Shown here: one piece after another, positions 10,960 to 21,830 of the stretch
Position numbering within the stretch: position 1 is the first letter of the stretch
How the letters are laid out: each line of letters opens with the position of its first letter
Assembly: GCA_037576215.1 (NCBI GenBank)
Contig: JBANDB010000001.1
Coordinates: 4,154,001 to 4,218,000, forward strand
Length of the DNA: 64,000 bases
Direction of reading: 5' to 3'
From: Armillaria gallica
Lineage: Eukaryota; Basidiomycota; Agaricomycetes; Agaricales; Physalacriaceae
Position numbers and translations under genes: made by a program
The notes under the pieces: generated by a model
What the model was told of the DNA's origin: nothing
The model's input: the letters and a program-made list of their open reading frames with translations, nothing else
The model's database searches: none

Positions 10960-12583
10960 TGACAGTGAAAGCGGTGAATCCAAATTGGGCGTGTAACGCG
11001 TGACACAACAGGGCCGGTCCGGGCCGAGTTTCTGGGTAGCATTATCCAAGCGATAAGTATCCCGAATCGCAATTTTCACAATTTATGTGAACTGGCACAG
11101 ATATTCTTCTTTGTGGGTGATCACGGCATACCTCTTGAATTGTTCGACTCAAGTCATGAATTTCTGGAAACACCACAACCGAAACTTTGAAATATAATCC
11201 ACATTCAAGTCCGTCGCTCCAATAGTAACTGATCATGAAGTGAATACATACGCCTCAACCTTCAAAAGTATCAATGTAAGGAGAAAAAACCATCCTACCT
11301 AATAGTAATGTATCAGTCACGGAACAAAGCGTTAGACTGGAAACGCACTCATCACAAGCTTACAGTCCACACGTCCTAGTCTGTTCATTTTGGGCATGCA
11401 TTCAAACCGCATGAAATCGGGAAGATACTCTTCCATACTCCCGTAAATTGACCACTGATAATCGAAGGATTCTTCGTCTCCCTTGTCTGAATAGTAGCGG
11501 TCGATATATATTCCAACTCGCACTGTGAAATGCAACGGATGTCTGGCAAGGATATGATCCAGCTCTTGCCAATCCGATCGATATTTGGGCAACAGATCAG
11601 TAACGAAGGGGCTGACGACAACCTCAATATATATATCCTCCACACTGGATGGAAGCGTCTCGAAGAACCGGTACGCCAGTGGAGAAGGCCACCGTTGCCC
11701 AACCTCAACTAGACAACACGAGTTATAAAAGCGAAGGCAGATAGTAATGTTACGAAGGCGTTTCAGTTGTCTCAAGTCGATGGGATTCCCAGCAGCTATG
11801 AGTAAATGTCAGAAAACGCAGAAAAAACTAGAGCCCCAACGTACGGCACTTCCACCTTGTGAGGCGCAATGTCAAACTCTCCAAAGAGGGGATGACAAAA
11901 GAAGGAAGGTATTCTGCATTGGTTGCCACGATGTTTAGAACACGTAGATCTTTTAAAGATATCGTAGACTGCGAGGAGAACAAACGCTCTACGATAGGGC
12001 TGCCTAATTGTAGATCCAGCGCGGAAGGATGACATTGACGAGAAGGAGCCAGACGATTCGGAGAACTGACATCCTTGACATATACTTGAAACATGGTGAC
12101 AGTATCAAGCTGTTCGAGGTTGGAGAATAAGGAAAACAAATGAGTGAAGCTTTCAAACTTCGTATCAGTTAAAATGAGATGTCGAATATTGGATATTGAA
12201 GGGGGTGAACGAAAGGAGTCAACGTTATGCATGGTTGGCTTGCTCAACGAATGATCTATTTTAACCCGTTGAAGCTTGGGGAGGAGCCGCAGGAGGGAGA
12301 AGAGCATGCATTCATCACTTTGATCCTCCAGATGCTGGTATAAGTAATGCAAGATCAGGTAGCGAATCGACAATGCCATATACTTTGAAGCCACCATAGT
12401 ATCGCGAAACTTGAGACAGTTGTCGACTTGGTGACGATAATGGCGAATTTTTACAGTCATAAAGAGGAGTCTGTGACTGGGAGGAAGAAAGGAGGAATGT
12501 GTTAATGAACAGGCTTTGAGAGAGCGAAAATCGAAGCGAAGATGGTCGAGAATTTCTTCCAGTGTCTCCTGTGGGATGTTCAT
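10960..12583. repeat. Inverted-repeat arm 1 (F-box gene A plus its 3' flank)
   Basis: The reverse complement of this segment matches 18922-20931. Similarity begins almost exactly at the F-box ATG and runs through the coding region, introns and about 300 bases of 3' flank, stopping about 50 bases before the Sec5 ATG. The first 500 coding bases are nearly identical; the rest shows scattered substitutions. Arm length is about 1.62 kb, the same as arm 2 without its insertion. Confidence 0.9.
11255..12583 (-). CDS. F-box/LRR-like protein, copy A
   Basis: Fungal F-box-like protein, expected to be a substrate-recognition subunit of an SCF ubiquitin ligase. The N-terminus (MNIPQETLEEILDHLRFD, then RSLKACSLTHSSFLPPSHRL) is a degenerate F-box of the kind common in agaricomycetes; leucine-rich segments follow. 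Exon 1 ends KC and joins P-A-G-N-P-I-D-L in the second exon across a 50-base intron. A third short exon is proposed because both copies keep S-R-M-V-F-S-P-Y-I-D-T-F-E-G before a stop; without that intron the frame would stop at 11332. No lesion seen. Nearly identical to copy B in the other arm. Substrate unknown. Confidence 0.7.
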
Positions 12584-13535
12584 AGTAGAAGACGAAATCC
12601 AGTGGCGGCAGTTGCCGGCCCCCGTGTCTTTCCCTTTGTAAGAAGAAACCCAGTGGTTTTGTGTACTCTATGGCTTTGGGTAAGTAGCATGTTCGTGAAA
12701 ATTCGATAGACCTTGATTATTTAAATTCGGAAAAGTCGTGGTACACAAGCCCTAGCTCCTATTTTGGACAATCTAAATATTAAATAATCTTACAGTTGAT
12801 GCTTAACATTTCCTATGGTGCAAAGTCGCCGCCAAAGTGATAGCCGCCAATCTCAGGCTGGCCGATTTGCTGAATCCGCCCGAAAAGTCAATTGCAGGGT
12901 CATGATGTCGCGGGTCCGTCTATTCGCACCGACCTTGAGCTTAAACCTTCACGGGAACCACAAATAAATACAATCGAAGAGTGCCTTTACCAGTGGAGTT
13001 ACAATTGAATTCAATCACGGCGACTAACGTGCGAAATGGCTGGTGTCTGCTTTTAACTCCGTGATGTCGATGAACGTTTGAACCGCGAACGGGTATACAA
13101 ACGTTGCTTGCCCGGATCGTCTTGTCGTCAATGGAGAGGATTAATTAGGTGTATTAAGGCATTTTGTTTGGATTGACGGAGGGCCGATAATCGCCTCAGG
13201 TTATAGAAGGGGCGCTTTGTTCGAGCATCCGCAAGTTTTCCGAACTTGGCCTATCCATTGGCCTGTTGAAGGGCGGATAACTGGTAGCGGTAAACGCCAA
13301 TAAATAAGGTTTAGGTTCTGCAGTCGCTACGCTCTAACAAATGATTGTGGGGACGCAATACATGTGACAACTGATCACGATAAACCTTAATGACATTATC
13401 AGTGAACACAAAATATGTTTACAGAGTTCCTACATTAGCCTGGGAATTGTTCGACAGCGTGAGAGGGTATCAAAAACAAGATCTTTATAAAAACGAATAG
13501 TAAGTGGTATGTATCATTTTCTCTAAAAGAGTGCC
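12584..13535. other. No gene recognised
   Basis: About 950 bases between the 5' end of F-box copy A and the 3' end of the fatty acid hydroxylase. It is AT-rich in places and has no long open frame, RNA gene or repeat that I could support. It probably contains the copy A promoter, whose sequence just upstream of the ATG is unlike that of copy B. Confidence 0.5.
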
Positions 13536-14997
13536 TCAGAGTGGCAGGACCGTTCCAAAAACGTAGTCCCAAAATTTGCCTGAAACATGATCTCAGTACG
13601 TCTCGGTTTCAGGGAGGGAAGATACGCACTTGTTACACCAAACGCTAACTCATAATTTTTGTAATGATGTCCAAGATGGTATCGCTTTAGCTCTTTCAAG
13701 TATGCCGGTAGGTTTGTGTGATGAAGCCTACGAGACCCGGATGAATATTGAGATCGTTAGAAAGTGTGGTCTTACTTACGCGTAATGCATACAGTCGTAA
13801 ACCACGTCTAAATAAGCAACATTAGACAAGAATTTGAGACGAGAAATAGATACGTACAAAACACGAAAGCCCCAGAAATTATTCCATTCGCTATAGGTGT
13901 TGGGAAGAGTTTGTATGCCAATTGGGTGAAAGGGAATTGCAGGGTTGTAAATAAGACAGGTGGCATGACGAGCCGCAAGCTATAGGAGGGTTAGTCCGGC
14001 GAGACCAAAGATAGTAAGGCTACGAACCGATCCATAGGGAGATAATGATGGACACCATGCAGAAGGAAGTGCAGGGTAAGGAACGCACCCTTGTCAGGAA
14101 GATGATCATCGAGATGGAACAAGAAGCGGTGCAAGAGGTATTCCAGTATGGTCCAAATGAAGTTCCCAGTAAAGAAACACGCTGCGAATTTAGCATACGA
14201 CGCTGCAGGAATTTGGGATAACAGCTCCAGTGGAAGGTAGGGGTTTACAAAGACTGGAGGTAGTGGCGTGTTGAATTGGACGATTGAACGCAAACCAAGG
14301 TACGTTGCAATCGGCAGCCAGAAGATAGGCACCACATACCACACGGTTTTCGTAAACACCTAGGAGTATCATGAGGATCATATGGACGAAAAATTCAAGG
14401 TGTCATACCTCCAGATAAGATGGACCGAACAAGCGAGCAGAATATGAGAGATGGCGCGGTTGGTGGATTTGTTTAAGGTAGAAACTCTTGCTAGGGGTTC
14501 CTTGAGTCGAGCAACAGAAGCAAAAGGGCCGAAGACATACCTGAAGTTCGCGTACCACACTTGAGCAAGCAAAGGACGGCGCAGGTCCAGAAATTCGTTC
14601 TTTTCAAAATCCTTCGTAGAGTCCGTGTCTTCCGGGTGAAAGTCGTCGGTAGCGGCCCAATCTATAGGAGACGAGGTGTTTGTATCCATTCATCCTACAC
14701 GAAACGGTTGGTTCGCGTACCTTCGCTGCAGGTGTGTTCCTCGCCGCCCAACTTTCCTACTATAAACTCGTCCAGCATGTCGTACGCGGCCTCCGAGTGT
14801 ACATGCTCATTCTTGTCGGCCATTACGTCCTCCACTGGCTGTCCGGCATGACGGAGAAGGATATCCTCGCCTCCGGGATGGTCTGTCAAGAATCCAGAGA
14901 TATCGTATACCTTGCCCTTGTAAGAGACCCAGCAGCTGGAGGCCGTCGCATGGTTTTTGAGGTCCTCCGGAGAATAGATCCTAATCCTTTTCGACAT
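13536..14997 (-). CDS. SCS7: Sphingolipid/ceramide fatty acid 2-hydroxylase (Scs7-like)
   Basis: Endoplasmic-reticulum di-iron enzyme that hydroxylates the very-long-chain fatty acid of ceramides at carbon 2. The N-terminus MSKRIRIYSPEDLKNH leads into a cytochrome b5 domain with the haem motif FLTDHPGGEDILLRHAG and a second His in EHVHSEAAYDML. A linker follows (DWAATDDFHPEDTD), then the hydroxylase signature FGPSYLEVFTKTVWYVVPIF. The His boxes are present: HRFLFH, LHFLLHGVHH, and after splicing HYALHHTNLP and LKRYHLGHHYKNYELAFGVT. The protein ends KFWDYVFGTVLPL before a stop at 13536. Membrane spans surround the His boxes. Introns are short and in frame. Intact; divergent from the gene at 15306. 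Confidence 0.9.
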
Positions 14998-15305
14998 GAC
15001 GAAGAGCGAGAGGTAACCAGAGGAGTCGGGCCACCTTCCTATTTGAATAGATGTAGTTTTCCACAGACACGTGACGGAATCTGGACGCGTTCCGAACGAT
15101 CCGTATTTTTCACGACTGGACCAAGACCGGCGTCGAAATGATGTGTCGATGCTCAGACTGGGCGCGCGTCGAGGTCTGCCCATTCATATCGTTTCTATTA
15201 TATGCGTTTCCGACTTTGTCCGCCAACATAAAATTGTCCCGTTGCTCGGCGGATGAGTCCTGGATTTTCTAAGCACGGTGAGTAAGTGACTGGCGACAAT
15301 GCTGA

Positions 15306-18300
15306 ATGGACGAAAACGTCGAGCAAGGGAAGTCCTCGGGGTTCGGGGTAAGCCCCTTTCGAGACCAAACTGAAAGGGGCTTAGAACGAACCTACTTCTA
15401 ACCATCATGGACCCGCTACTTGGCGAGAATTCCTCGGAATTCGGTTTGACCATCACATCACTGTGCAAGAACACATGGATTATGATGGTACCCATTCGTA
15501 TTCCGCGATGAACTGTCCTCTCGCTGAAGAATTCATCCGCCAATCCGATCCGGATCCAACTATCGTCGAACGCATTCTCGAGGTTTTTCTCTCTTTTCTG
15601 GAACGTAAATGCTGTTTGGACATAGTCCCTGCTTGTTTCGCACGTTAGTCGCTGTGGTTGATTCGACGCGTCTGAATTTCCCGTGAGGGTTTTCGGGAGG
15701 GGAGAGCGACTGAGATTGGCGACTGTCACTTTTTGGTGATGACTTTGCACCTGCATAGTCCCTGCATGTCCGCAGCATATCTGGGCACGTGCATGTCAAC
15801 ATTCAAATTGAAGACACTATGCCGCGGTTTCTTTCCTACTACTAGCTCTCAAGCTCAAGGCTTACTTTGACTTGGTGACAATACAGCCCCCACCAAACAT
15901 GAACATTCTCGTTGCTGCCTTATCCCAGGACCATTCTCAGCTAAATGATATTTTGTCCTTACTTATCATCTCCTTCGGTACTGGTAGTCGGGCAATCCCT
16001 AGGCTTGAGCTAACAGGGCCGGTAGTCACCTCTGCAGTGTTCGCATGCGCTATTTCGATCGTCAATCCACCACTGCCAGTCTCTGTGCTCAGTGGTTCTT
16101 TGAGGAACATCTTTTGACATCTCTTGTTCTATCGGATGTCACCTTCGGTGCATCTGACATCTGTGATGCTGATACCGCTCGGGACCGGACTAAATTGCAA
16201 GAACTATGAGACAGTGTTCTTGCTTTCCATTCATGACAAATGAAGAACTAGAACCAGATACGTATCGACCTTTAGGAATACCTAGAGAATCAAGCCTTTT
16301 CTCAGGCGCCCACCTCAAGTCCTGAATCGCAACGATTTTGAGGATCACATTTTTCGAAATTGCACCAATACTGAGATCGCTATATGTGCCTATTTCCTAC
16401 GGTGGATCTACAGCACAGCGCTCAAGCTAGACCGACCATTCTAATCGTTGCGAGTCGCCGTCTGCTATACCAACAGGATACATGTAACACAGCCACGTGT
16501 TTACTCGTTGAACCTAGCTTCCCTTTCCAACTGACGACTACCTGTGTGAATCACGCTCGTCTCAATATTCCTGTGGTCGATTCACGTCTCAGTATGGTGA
16601 GTAGCTTACTTCTTATTGATTATCTTGATTCTCACTGCCTATTCAGGATCCCAAGGAACTGGCCGAATTACGGTTTGAAGCTGCTGCCAGCTTAACGCTC
16701 TTACAGAAGATCAGGGAAGAAATGTTCACTTCTGAAGAACACTTCATCAATACTATGATGATCCACGACAAACTCGTCGCTGATGCCAACCACCAGCGCT
16801 CTAGAGGAGATCATTTGGGCATTCTAAAGACCTTAGTCTTTCTGGCTCGTTGCTTCTGCACAGGTCGACCTGGTGATTGTGTAGCAGCAGTTTTCGGGAA
16901 GAAGAGGCATCACGACGGCTTGGAAAGTTTGGCGGGCGATGGGGATCTCCAAGACGAAAAAGACTACGAAGTGAACGACAGGGACTTGGACCTCAAAAGC
17001 GATGGTGACGTTGGCTCCGCAACCAATGACGGCGAGGATTTCGATAGCGACAATTCCGAAAGCAATGGCGAACCTCAAAGCGACGAAGGATATGCCGACA
17101 TACTCGATCCCACCCAGGAGCTGCTAAATCTCTCTATCTCCGAGTTTTTCCCTCCCGCTCTAGGATCTGATGACTTCGATTTCCAAGCCGACCAATTGCC
17201 TCCCAGCTCAGTCCCAGCCGACACTGACGATAACAATCACGCTCCTCCCGAAACTCTTCTGGTCCCTTCCGAAGTTTCTTTTGCCTTGATATTAGCCAAT
17301 AACAGAGCTGAAATCGTTCCACCGTTTTTTGTCTCACGGTCACAACTTGTGAAGCAGGTTTTACGCAGATGCGTTCTTCTTCCCGATGTTACGACACGGT
17401 GGTACCATCTTATCATCTTGGGCCGTGAGTGTTGCGCGGCCTGGGTAGATGAAAGGTTTCGCCGCCTCCTGCAAAGCCTTTGCCTCAGTGACAACTCTGG
17501 CATATCTACCTCGGGCACAAGACTATATCAAAATCTTATCACCCATCTTACTCAATGGGACCGCGATGGTGGAGGCCGCATGGAAAATGAGTCTGAACTG
17601 CAGGAGGCACTCGCCCAGTTACATCGTCATTTCCCGTCTACTCCACCAGATAGAAGCTCGTGTAACAGTGCAACCACGCTATATTGTGCGATCCTTTCCC
17701 TTCTACGGCAGCACTGCGACGGCAAGAATGTCAATCTGGCAAAGGACAGGGCTACTGTTCCTGATCGCTCGTTTGCTGTTCTCCTCCTTGCAATGGTAAC
17801 CTTTGGCGAGAGTGGTCCAATGAACGACATCGGACAAGTTCCAACGTCCGACTCCCAGGACGAAGTGGAACGTCGCCGCTTCCGGAGGCGGTGGTTACGT
17901 ATCGGCAATCTCGCCTGTCAAGCCCGGCACGTAGCCGTATCTGGAATTCCATTGATCCAGTCCGAATCTGGGGAAGAATTCGACCACTTTGAGATTCTGT
18001 GGGTTCAGCAGGCATCTATTCCGGAGTCGATCAATGTTAGCAATACTCGGCGCATATCTCCGCTAGATTTCATCCATGAACTTCCTCGTGGTGTCCCAGC
18101 ATCAATGCCGCAGCTGCAATGGGAAGACATTTTGAAGGGCGCTTGGCAGGATGACTCAACCTGGAACATAACTTTTCGCGCTGAGCCGCAGGTCGTCGCT
18201 CGCTGCGCCGATATGGGCTTTGTTGTTGTTCACAATGTTCTAGGAGTGACAAAAAGGCCCTGTCTAGCCTGTGATATAACCCTGTCTACCCTCGCACCCG

Positions 18301-18569
18301 ATCTTCGAGTACCCTTCGGCTCCAAAAAACCATATCCTCTCTGGGCTCTCCCGGATCGGTTTCCTCGTACGGCCAAGTCGGATGTTCGGGATGTAGTGGC
18401 AGGCATAAAAAAGGTGCTACGCAATGCCCTTGGACAGCATCCACCGCAGGCACCTGGAAGCATGAACCGAAGAGAGAATACTTCCGACAGCAGCTACGGA
18501 AGTCTAGGAGGTGATGTTCTCAATCTGGTGTCAAGGCAGGTGGACTGGGAAATGCTCGAATGTCTTTAA
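15306..18569 (+). CDS. Large unknown protein with a possible deaminase-like C-terminus
   Basis: Not firmly recognised. The start at 15306 (MDENVEQGKSSGFG) joins through a 37-base intron to NEPTSNHHGPATWREFLGIR and QEHMDYDGTHSYSAMN; this join is in phase. Middle exons include LKAYFDLVTIQPPPNMNIL and RYFDRQSTTASLCAQWFFEE, but their joins are uncertain. The last exon (about 16650-18569) is open for over 600 codons, with an Asp/Ser-rich stretch (about 16960-17100). Near the C-terminus an RAE triplet (18177-18185) is followed by GVTKRPCLACDITL (PCxxC at 18258-18272). That spacing resembles the [HC]AE...PCxxC zinc site of nucleic-acid/OTT_1508-like deaminases found in fungi, but with Arg where the first zinc ligand should be. 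The fold assignment is tentative. Lies in the spacer of the inverted repeat. Confidence 0.6.
15349..15383. repeat. Perfect inverted repeat spanning a 37-base intron
   Basis: TAAGCCCCTTTC (15349-15360) pairs exactly with GAAAGGGGCTTA (15372-15383) around an 11-base loop. The proposed intron runs 15348-15384, so the stem starts at the second donor base and ends one base before the acceptor G. Confidence 0.8.
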
Positions 18570-18921
18570 CGAAAAACATCTGTGTTGTCTTGGACGAGGT
18601 GTTAGATTTTGTACCTGTTTGTAGGAGTGGCACGAACGTTCAGCCAAATGGCCAAATCGCGAGCCGGTTATGCCGGATGTATCCTCTCCTAATCGTGGTG
18701 TAAATGTAATCTTTTGGGTGTTTTTGTGGTTGGCCGTATACCTTCAATCGATTCGCAACTTCGTTCCAGCGATCGAAGTACGTCTCATGGGCGACTTCGA
18801 TCGACTCCCCCCCCATGTACTTATGTTTTATTTACCATTTGATCAGACACATGTGATCCCTGACGAAATGTTTCGGCTGACTGAGCAATATATTAGCTGA
18901 GTATTTGCTCGTTTAATTCCT
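18570..18921. other. Intergenic, no gene recognised
   Basis: Between the stop of the large unknown gene and the ATG of F-box copy B. A 76-codon open frame (18670-18900) has no recognisable domain and no matching stretch in arm 1. It probably contains the copy B promoter, which differs from that of copy A because the repeat begins only at the ATG. Confidence 0.5.
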
Positions 18922-20250
18922 ATGGCCATCCCGCAGGAGACACTGGAAGAAATTCTCGATCATCTTCGCTTCGATTTTCGCTCTCTCAAAGCCTGTTCAT
19001 TAACACATTCCTCCTTTCTTCCTCCCAGTCACAGACTCCTCTTTATGACTGTAAAAATTCGCCATTATCGTCACCAAGTCGACAACTGTCTCAAGTTTCG
19101 CGATACTATGGTGGCTTCAAAGTATATGGCATTATCGATTCGCTACCTGATCTTGCATTACTTATACCAGCATCTGGAGGATCAAAGTGATGAATGCATG
19201 CTCTTCTCCCTCCTGCGGCTCCTCCCCAAGCTTCAACGGGTTAAAATAGATCATTCGTTGAGCAAGCCAACCATGCATAACGTTGACTCCTTTCGTTCAC
19301 CCCCTTCAATATCCAATATTCGACATCTCATTTTAACTGATACGAAGTTTGAAAGCTTCACTCATTTGTTTTCCTTATTCTCCAACCTCGAACAGCTTGA
19401 TACTGTCACCATGTTTCAAGTGACTGTCAAGGATGTCAGTTCTCCGAATCATCTGGATCCTTCTCGTCGATGTCATCCTTCCGCGCTGGATCTACAAATA
19501 GGAAGCCCTATCGTAGAGCGTTTGTTCTCCCCGCAGTCTACAATATCTTTAAAAGGTCTACGTGTTCTGAACATCCTGGCAACCAATGCAGCATACCTTC
19601 CTTCTTTTGTCATCCCTTCCTTGGAGAGTTTGACATTGCGCCTTACAAGGTCGAAGTGCCGTACGTTGGGTCTCTAGTTCTTTCTGCGTTTTCTGACATT
19701 TACTCATAGCTACTGGGAATCCCATCGACTTGAGACAGCTGAAATGCCTTCGTAACATTACTATCCGCCTTCGCTTTTATAACGCATGTTGTCTGGTTGA
19801 CACTGCGCAACGATGGCCTTCTCCGCTGGGGCTCCGGTTCTTCGAGACGCTTCCATCCAGTGTGGAGGATATATACATTGAGATTGTCATCAGCCCCTTC
19901 GTTACTGATCTGTTGCCCAAATATCGATCGGATTGGCAAGAGCTGGATCATATCCTTGCCAGACATCCGTTGCATTTCACAGTGCGAGTTGGAATATACA
20001 TCGACCGCTACTATTCAGACTCGGGAAACGAAGAATCCTTCGATTATCAATGGTCAGCTTACGGGAGCATAGAAGATTATCTTCCCGATTTCATGCGGTT
20101 TGAATGCATGCCCCAAATGAACAGACTAGGACGTGTGGACTGTAAGCTTGTGAAGAGTGAGTTTCCAGTCTAACACTTTGTTCCGTGACTGATACATTAC
20201 TATTAGGCAGGATGGTTTTTTCTCCTTATATTGATACTTTTGAAGGTTGA
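18922..20250 (+). CDS. F-box/LRR-like protein, copy B
   Basis: Inverted copy of the F-box gene at 11255-12583 with the same exon layout: exon 1 of about 250 codons, an intron with the same gtacgttggg...ctcatag sequence, exon 2 opening into NPIDLRQLKCLRNITI, and a proposed third exon ending S-P-Y-I-D-T-F-E-G. From codon 3 to about codon 166 the protein is identical to copy A. After that there are scattered replacements, for example TVKDVSSPNHL against YVKDVSSPNRL and ISLKGLRVLNIL against ISLKDLRVLNIV. The frame is open, so both copies may be functional. If the third exon is not used, the frame stops at 20173. Confidence 0.7.
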
Positions 20251-20476
20251 GGCGTATATATTCACTTCATGATCAGTTACTATTGGAGCGACGGACTTGA
20301 ATGTGGATTATATCTCAAAGTTTCGGTTGTGTTTCCAGAAATTCATGACTTAAGTCGAACGAACTTGTATAATTCAAGAGGCATGCCGTGATCGCCCACA
20401 AAGAAGAATATTTGTGCCGGTTCACATAAATTGTGAAAATTGCGACTCGGGATAATGCTTGGATAATGCTATCTCC

Positions 20477-20858
20477 AAGGGGGCGGCGCAAATAAAATCG
20501 CACACATGACGTACATTTCCGTGTATAAGGCTGGGACCCACCTGCTACCATATAAGGCAGTAGTAAAGCCATATATGGACAGCTTAGTAACGCATTTTAA
20601 ACAATATGATGACCCTAATTTGCCGGCCGAGTTGCCGCAACTCATCATAACATGCGAAAAGGGGTTGAAAAAAAAGGATATAAAATACATTGGATGCTTG
20701 AAAACCCTCACAATATATCCCATTGATATACAACTATCACTTTATGCCTCATTAAGGCCCCTCGCAGTGCTATATAAGGTCAGTCGGTATCGTGTTTGAG
20801 GTCGGGACCCCTCCCCCCCTACCCTCTTTGCCGGAATTTAGCCGCGCCTCCCCCTTGG
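20477..20858. mobile_element. MITE-like insertion with 8-bp target duplication
   Basis: The element is absent from the matching position in arm 1. Its left end reads AAGGGGGCGGCGC and its right end GCGCCTCCCCCTTGG, an imperfect terminal inverted repeat of about 13-15 bases. The direct repeat ctatctcc lies at 20469-20476 and 20859-20866. Eight-base duplications are typical of hAT-type elements. The interior has an 97-codon open frame of no recognised function and no transposase, so it looks non-autonomous. If the two C bases are counted inside the element, the target duplication would be 6 bases. Confidence 0.75.
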
Positions 20859-20931
20859 CTATCTCCGGAAACTGGGCCCTGTCGTGTCACGCGCTACACG
20901 CCCAATTTGGAATTCACCGCTTTCTGTCGTG

Positions 20932-21830
20932 GCCTTGACCAACACCGATGCTGAACCTCTATGTGTTATCCCAGCGGCACCATCCCTGATATTCTCGCAG
21001 CAGGGTGACAAAAAATACCCGAACGCATACGCACATTAAACCTATAGCGATAGAAGGGAAGCAGCCTCGAGTCTTGTTTCATCATGCGGGTGCCAGTGCC
21101 TAACTGGAAAATAATTATGTACCCAACATCGAGCAAGTTGATGCGAAAGCCATGGCCACCAACGTGCTGAAACACTTTGGGTCCCTTCTTGTTGAAGCAC
21201 TGAACAAACTTGTTCTTTAGATGTGGCTTCACCTCGCGTCGTCCACGCTACCGTCGCGTTTTGGACATTTTTTCAGCGGAATATCCGTTGCCTTTGTCGA
21301 AAAGGTAAGTTTTATTTTAACCGTCAATATTCTAGCGTTCGATTATCTCCTTTAGTGTTACTCCAGCCAGATCACAATGCCCTACTGGTGTCTCCTCACT
21401 ACCACCTCTTTCGAGACGACAATCCTCCCACTTCAGCCGAATACCCATTTATAGTTGCCAATCGGTGTTGCCAAAAGGGTATTCCTCTATTAGCAATCCT
21501 AACTTTTCTCCTTCTTCCCAATGAATCCGTTCGTCAGGGCTTCCTCCCCGCAGTTCGGAATGTGATCGGTGTTCAGGAGATGGGGAAAACTACCAAGGGC
21601 TTCGACACGATTAGCGACAGGCGCTCCTACAGGCAAAAAGGAGGTATCTAACGCTAATTATAGTGAAAATCTCAGCGGAAACAACCCGGGCTTCATCGGT
21701 ATGTACCTTTATCCGATCTGTATTTTCAATCTTCCAATATGACTTCAGATGTCCTTCAGTATGGAATACCCTGGAATGAATCGGCTCCCGCGACTACTCG
21801 TGCTTTAAACGCCACATAGCGCCCCGTCAA
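20932..21830. other. No gene recognised
   Basis: About 900 bases after arm 2. Open frames here (such as a 142-codon frame at 21223-21651) show no family motifs. The stretch may hold a decayed 5' part of the following kinase-like remnant; I could not show this. Confidence 0.4.

Larger units (their letters stand above)
18922..20931. repeat. Inverted-repeat arm 2 (F-box gene B plus flank)
   Basis: Matches the reverse complement of 10960-12583. The 3' part carries sequence that in arm 1 lies just upstream of Sec5 (for example cacgcccaatttgg at 20897-20910), although no Sec5 gene follows here. The arm is interrupted by a 382-base insertion at 20477-20858. Confidence 0.9.

Noticed and set aside
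15184..15756. 190-codon open frame on the minus strand
   Set aside because: No motifs, and it overlaps the start and first exons of the plus-strand unknown gene, which reads better and splices in phase.
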